64,000 bases of DNA, taken from Neonectria sp. B-13. Taxonomy: Eukaryota; Ascomycota; Sordariomycetes; Hypocreales; Nectriaceae. The stretch covers positions 472,819 through 536,818 of the forward strand of contig NOKP01000032.1 in assembly GCA_002682825.1 (NCBI GenBank), in the 5' to 3' direction. The position numbers and the translations under genes are program-made. Below are positions 58,819 to 64,000 of this stretch, piece by piece (the first letter of the stretch is position 1; each line of letters begins with the position of its first letter). The notes below the pieces were generated by a model. That model did no database searches. It saw nothing but the letters and a program-made list of their open reading frames with translations, and had not been told where the DNA came from.

Positions 58819-61800
58819 AGAGTACTTTATTTATCTTCCTAAATACTAAATTCTTATCTACTACTCTTATAGTACTAGCATTATTAGCAGCTAGATTAAA
58901 TAGTATCTTAGGGATATATTATATAAACTTAAAAACAAATACATTGAATATACATAAGAATAGATATTAAATCTTAACCTTGTTTATAAAAGCTCTAAGA
59001 TTTATAATATCCTACTATTACCTAATACTACTCTTTCAATCAAAGGATTAGGTAAGACTAAGATAGGTAGCTATTGCTATACATTCATACTAAGCTATAA
59101 ATCTATAGGTATTAGCCTAAGGAGAATATAAGCCTATCTTAAACAATAATATGACTAGGACTAGAAGCTTAAGGTAGGGTATTGATCTATTGTTTATACT
59201 AAGGAGGAGCTATATAGTATTCTATAGGAAAGTAGAATTTTCTATTAATGTTTCTTTATGTCTAGTCCCTATAGTGAATACTTTTAGGTTAGGAAAGGCT
59301 ATGATCTTTAGGCTCTATGTATTATAGAGTAAATCATAAAGGCTAGAATATAAGAAGTAATTAATGCATTTCAGTCTAAGGCTAAAAACATCTATCAATA
59401 GGAAGTAGAATTAATTAAGGAGTAAGATAACTTTACTTTGCTAAATCTATAGCTCTACTAGCTTAGCTTAGTCCTCTATCTAGCTAACTTTAGTAAGAGA
59501 AAGGATCATTTAAGAGAGTTAATCTTAATAGAATATAAAATTAATCTATAAGAACCAAATAGCATAGAAAATACTAAGCTTTACTATATCTATATTGCAT
59601 TTGATTAACTGATCAGTAAGGCAAAGGTAATTATTACATTGAGCATTGTATCTTAGAATATGCTTTTTAAGGTCAATTAGAAGGATATAAACAAAAAGAG
59701 GAATAAACTATTCTATTTTAGGTTTAAGGCTAAGATATAGAAAAGGTATATACTAGTAGCTAAGTAGCTACTTATATATATTATTTAAGTAATAAGTATA
59801 GAAAAAGAAGATTATCTACTATTCAAGCTTAGTAAGCAATAGACTAATGCTTATAATATTCTAATAGGTTATACTAATAATATATCTACTATATAGGATA
59901 CTAATAGTAATAACCCTACTACTCTAACAGTTAAAAAGCTATTTTTAATACTTAAGAGTAACATTCTAGAGCTACTTATCTCTATATTCAATCACTTTAC
60001 TAAGGATACTAAATATAATAGTATTCTTATTAGCTTCTTAACTGTTCTTAGCATTAGAGAAGATAATACTTAGGAAGGGTATGGCAACTTTATGCTAAAG
60101 CTATTAGGAATTATTATTATTGCCTAACTTCTTATTGTTAAATATACTATAGATCAATGGATTAAATTAATTAAGGCTAAGATCTAGTACAGTTAGACTT
60201 AAGAAGAAGCTAAGGAAAATAGTCCTAGTCATTTTGATCTAATATTAGGAATAATATACTGGTTTATAGTTAAAGGAGGGGTAGGCTAATAGATAACTCT
60301 TATACAGTTTATTATATAACTTTAAACCTATAAAATAGCTATAAATAATAATACTACTATATAAGGCTTAGTAAGCTAGGATAAAGAGGATATTATATTT
60401 AAGTATATTCAACTGAATGTATTTAGTGTTTAGTCTATAATCTAAGTAGTAATATACTGAATAGAGAATATATTATATAAGAACTTACTCTTATATAAGG
60501 ACTATATAGAGTAGACTTTAGTTGAGTTAGGGTTATTAGAAATCCTATAGGATAGTATAATAGATAATATAGTAAATATAATAGTTAGCTATTTATTTAT
60601 TAATATCTTATATTAGCTTAATAGTAGAGTAATAAAAGGCTAGGTTATTTAAAAGATCTTATAAGATAAATTGCTAAAAGAGTTATAGATTAAGTTAACT
60701 ATTAGCTTAGATATAGAACTTAATACAAAATAGGTATATATATATAAGCTTAACATTAAGAAGATTCTAGAACTACTTTTATTTATTATACATCTCTCTA
60801 ATAGTTTCCTAGTATATACTTATAAGCTTTTTACTATAAGGTATAAGAATATGCTTAATAAAAGCATTTGGAATATTCTAATGGATAGTAGGAAGGTTAT
60901 AGTAATTATAAATGCTTATAAGGGCTTTTTAGCATTAGAGTAGCTTAAGATTATTTATTGGTTTCTTCTATAAGAGGTTACTACTCTATTTATATATTAC
61001 CTCTAGTTAGTACTACTATTCTAGGAAGAGGTATAAGTGAACATATAGAATAAGACTAGCTTTGCTACTACAATTTAAGCAACTAAAGAGGTAAAAGAGA
61101 AGGAGGCTCAACTAGAAGATTAGGCCTAAGGGAGGGAGGGTAAGAGTTAAGAGGTTATTAGATACTATATTGGAACTAGTAGTAACTAAGAATGACCTAA
61201 AGACTATAAATTCAACCTGTGGAAGCTTAGCCCTAGAGATCACTAGATATCTATATAATTCATTAGGATTATCTAGTGGCTAAGCATTGCTAGCTATAGT
61301 TAGAGACTTAATATTAGCAGCTAGAAGCATATCTTAATTACAATCGACTAATAGTACTTCTAGAATATATCTACTACTTATAATAGTCTTCTCTAAGAGG
61401 TTTACTTAGATAATAATAGTAGTAATAGTAATAGTAATAAGGATAGCCTATAGGATCTCTAGGTAGATCATAGATCTAAGGTTACTAGCTTAATCTATAA
61501 GCAGCTTATTATAGATAGAGCTTTTAAAACCAATAAAAGGCATATAAACTTTTAGTATATTAGTAAAGAGTAGTACTAACTTCTAGGGTTTCTATTTACT
61601 ATAGGAGGTTATAGTAAGATTCTTATGCCTAGCTATAAGTAAAGGAACCTATCTATATATTATAAAGCACTCTAGGAGCTCTAACTAATGTACTAGAAGA
61701 TACTATATTAGATTGACTTAGACTAGGAGCTTATTCAGTTATATAGAGAGTAAGCTAGGTTCTAAGGTATATAAAGGCTAGTAATAGAGACTATTATAAT

Positions 61801-63010
61801 AAATAAGAGTCCTATTATAGTTATTATAGGGACTAGTAGTAGTAAGAGCTTATACTTTATATTGCTAGCTATAAGCTGCTTAAGAGGAGTAATAGTGGTT
61901 ATTATATTACTTATATCTCTATAGGGCAATATAATGGATTAGTATTAAAGACTGAAGATATTATATACTAAGTAGAAAAGTAATTAGCTATTAGATAATG
62001 TTTTAATTGTTTTTATAATATTTGAGTTAGTAATAACTAAGTGATTCTAGGACTATCTCAAGGGATAGTAGGTTATAGTACAGTTTGATTGACTTATACT
62101 AGATAAAGCTTATACTATACTTAAGGGTAAGCTAGACTTCTAGCTATAGCTAAGAAAGCTTGGTTATCTTATATTTGTTAGTATATAGATGATCTATCTT
62201 ATAGTAATACTCTTTCTAGCATAAGAGAGCAAGTTCTTTGAGCTAATCAACTCTTAGTTAGAAGATGTTACTATAATATAAATAAGTACAACCTACTAAA
62301 ATATAGTATATTCTATCTAATTGATAGTAATTATAAGTATAAAGGCTATTAGTATAGCTATTATATTAAAAGTATAGGAAGTGCTTAATTAGAAGCTAGA
62401 GGAATATTCATAGCTAGTAAAGATAATTATGTACTACTGAATGGTAGAGGCAATAGAGGCTCTAGCAGTAGAGTTAAACTATAATGCTTATTTCTAAGAG
62501 GTTAACAATTAAGATAGTAAGGCTAAAAGACTCTAAGCTTGGATAAGTAGGCTAGAGAGAGAGCAATATAGTGGGGGTAGAGTCATTATAGCTACTAATG
62601 CACTTAGACTTAGCATTAATATACCTAATATCTAAGTGATTATATACCTTAAGATACTATTTAAAATAATAGACTATATATAATAGAGTAGATATATAGA
62701 GTAAGATAGTAATTAGAGTAAGGTGATTGTAATCTGAGTAGAAATAGGTAGATAAAAGCTAAGGTAAGTAAAGCTAAGGTTAAAGGAGTTATTAATAGAT
62801 AACTATATTAGTAGGAAAGTATATTAATGAGTAGTATTAGACTCTATTATAGATAGGTAAGAGAGTTATAGTAGGTGTAAAGAAGGTAAAGAGTTTTATG
62901 ATCTCTATTAAGCTTAGAGTAAGATTGTTAAGTTAGATGAGTTAGAAATATCTAAAGATAAGGATAAGGTAGACCTATAGGATTAAGAGATAAATGTATA
63001 GCTTATATAG
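58819..63010 (+). pseudogene. DUF3505 / RecQ-type helicase gene destroyed by RIP
   Basis: Allowing stops, the plus strand reads EYFIYLPKY at 58819, a spaced Cys/His-poor finger region, GLGKTKIG, AYLKQ, YTKEELYSIL, and ESRIFYQCFFMSSPYSEYF. This is the N-terminal DUF3505-like region of fungal RecQ-like proteins. Further on are TVLSIREDNT and SHFDLILGI. At about 61830 motif I reads GTSSSKS in place of the usual Gly-rich GKS. LISL follows, then DKAYTIL where DEXH is expected. At about 62580 GGRVIIATNALRL and INIPNI match motifs V-VI. Stops are almost all TAA or TAG. Such helicase genes are frequent near fungal telomeres. It is non-functional here. Confidence 0.75.
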
Positions 63011-64000
63011 AGTTGAGTATAAGCTTAAGTAGTAAAGGAATAGGAAGTATTTAAAGTATTTAAGTAGAGACTAAAGGAATAAGTATTAGTAGAGTATCTA
63101 TTCTATTTAGTTTAAGGTCTAAATAAGACTGGGTATATTGCTCTAGAGTACTAGTTAGCTTTAATGATTAGTAGGGTCTATATAGAGGCTTTCTATTTAG
63201 GGCTTAGGATAGAGTGATTTATATAGTAGAATAGGGTAGTAGAGAGATTTAGGTACTACTTTATGTGTTTTATGCTATAAGAGCTCTATAATACTTAGGA
63301 AGAAGATATAATATAGGGTAGCTAGTAAAAGAGATTAGGAGGGGATTATTAATATAAGAGTATAATAGCATTAACTATTGCTTATATTAAGATAGGGCTA
63401 TTAGAGGGACTAGAAGATTTATATAGGAACTTAGGGTTTATAAGAGAAGGATAAGAAGGTCTCTTAAGGAAGAGAGTAGAAGAGACAAAATGGAGGTAAA
63501 TAAGAAAGAGAGTAGTATAAAGTAGGGTTGATATAGTAAATATGTATAAGGTATTTATGGATATAATAAAGGACTAGATTATATAGGGTAGGGAGTTATA
63601 ATTAGGGTAAATAAAAATATTATAGTATATTTAAAGAGAAAATAGTATTAACTATATAGTAAAGGAAGTTAGCTTATAAAGTTAATAGTTAACTTTATAG
63701 AAAGGGTAAATATATAGTAAAAATTATAATAAGTATATATTAAGTATAAAGTATTATTAATAAGTAGAAGGAAAAGAAGAATAGAATTTAAAAGCTTATT
63801 TTATCTAAAGTAAATAAAGGTTATAAAGATTATATATATAAACCTTAGAGTTAAAATAGTAATAATAGAAGTATATACTAGATAAAAGTAGATAAGGGAT
63901 TTAAAAGAACTATAGTTAGTATATAGTATATATAGATTAAAAATTGAATAAAGAACTATAAGTAGAAGTAAAAAGATAAGCTAGAGTATATAGATTAGAG

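Larger units (their letters stand above)
58060..64000. repeat. AT-rich RIP block IV
   Basis: Begins 20-30 bases after the STAND stop codon. Contains repeat F copy 2 (58110-58212), short repeats around 58255-58440 (ATCTATGGGTCTTATCACTA; GATTAAATTGAGATACT) and the RecQ relic. The last kilobase shows no recognisable frame. Confidence 0.8.

Noticed and set aside
63400..64000. Telomere repeat remnants at the right edge
   Set aside because: No consecutive TTAGGG-type units are present. Isolated TTAGGG words occur by chance in AT-rich DNA.
1..64000. tRNA, rRNA or other structured RNA genes
   Set aside because: No B-box-like GGTTCGAATCC with a plausible cloverleaf, and no rRNA-like conserved stretch, was found by reading. 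A tRNAscan or Infernal run would be decisive.

Overview
The window reads as nuclear DNA of a filamentous ascomycete (Pezizomycotina, most likely Sordariomycetes; genus not determinable). Its genes carry short spliceosomal introns of about 45-100 bases with GT..AG ends. The proteins belong to fungal families: Goodbye-type STAND proteins, DUF6594, killer-toxin-like GH18 chitinase, SnoaL-like proteins, and DUF3505-RecQ. Five blocks of extremely AT- and TpA-rich DNA alternate with ordinary gene DNA. Inside those blocks, recognisable coding frames are broken almost only by TAA, TAG and TGA codons that C-to-T or G-to-A changes would produce. This is the signature of repeat-induced point mutation (RIP).

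Layout. About 0.66-12.4 kb: an MFS transporter scrap, an ankyrin plus subtilisin (S8) protein on the minus strand, a divergently transcribed unknown 291-residue beta-rich protein, and a roughly 1,850-residue hydrolase / NTPase-like / ankyrin / ZZ-finger protein. 13.0-14.0 kb: a secreted SMP-30-like beta-propeller. 14.0-14.8 kb: a small repeat block. 15.4-20.9 kb: a killer-toxin-like chitinase gene ruined by nonsense codons and a 0.96-kb insertion. 20.9-27.5 kb: an unknown protein with a premature stop, a 3'-5' exonuclease fragment, a decayed interferon-inducible 6-16-like gene, a DUF6594 membrane protein, and a small Ser/Thr-rich ORF. 27.7-33.8 kb: RIP block. 33.8-39.6 kb: a gene island with a BBE-like FAD oxidase and two SnoaL/NTF2-like proteins. 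39.6-47.6 kb: RIP block with nested copies of one repeat family. 47.6-48.5 kb: a GC-normal islet. 48.5-51.6 kb: RIP block. 53.4-58.0 kb: an intact Goodbye-NACHT-TPR STAND protein. 58.1-64.0 kb: RIP block containing a mutated DUF3505-RecQ helicase.

Two repeat families can be delimited from the sequence alone. Family A is about 1.04 kb, has 13-15 bp target-site duplications and no terminal inverted repeats, and carries one roughly 176-codon frame of unknown function. Family B is about 0.96 kb with 14-16 bp duplications. A 173-bp MITE-like element with its own 5-bp duplication sits inside an A copy. The insertions nest, so their order can be read off.

Three large proteins (S8-ankyrin, hydrolase-ankyrin-ZZ, Goodbye-NACHT-TPR) have the architecture of fungal NLR-like self/non-self or cell-death proteins. 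The divergent pairing of the S8 protein with a small beta-rich protein is the best candidate for an undescribed two- or three-component system. That role is inferred from architecture and neighbourhood, not demonstrated.
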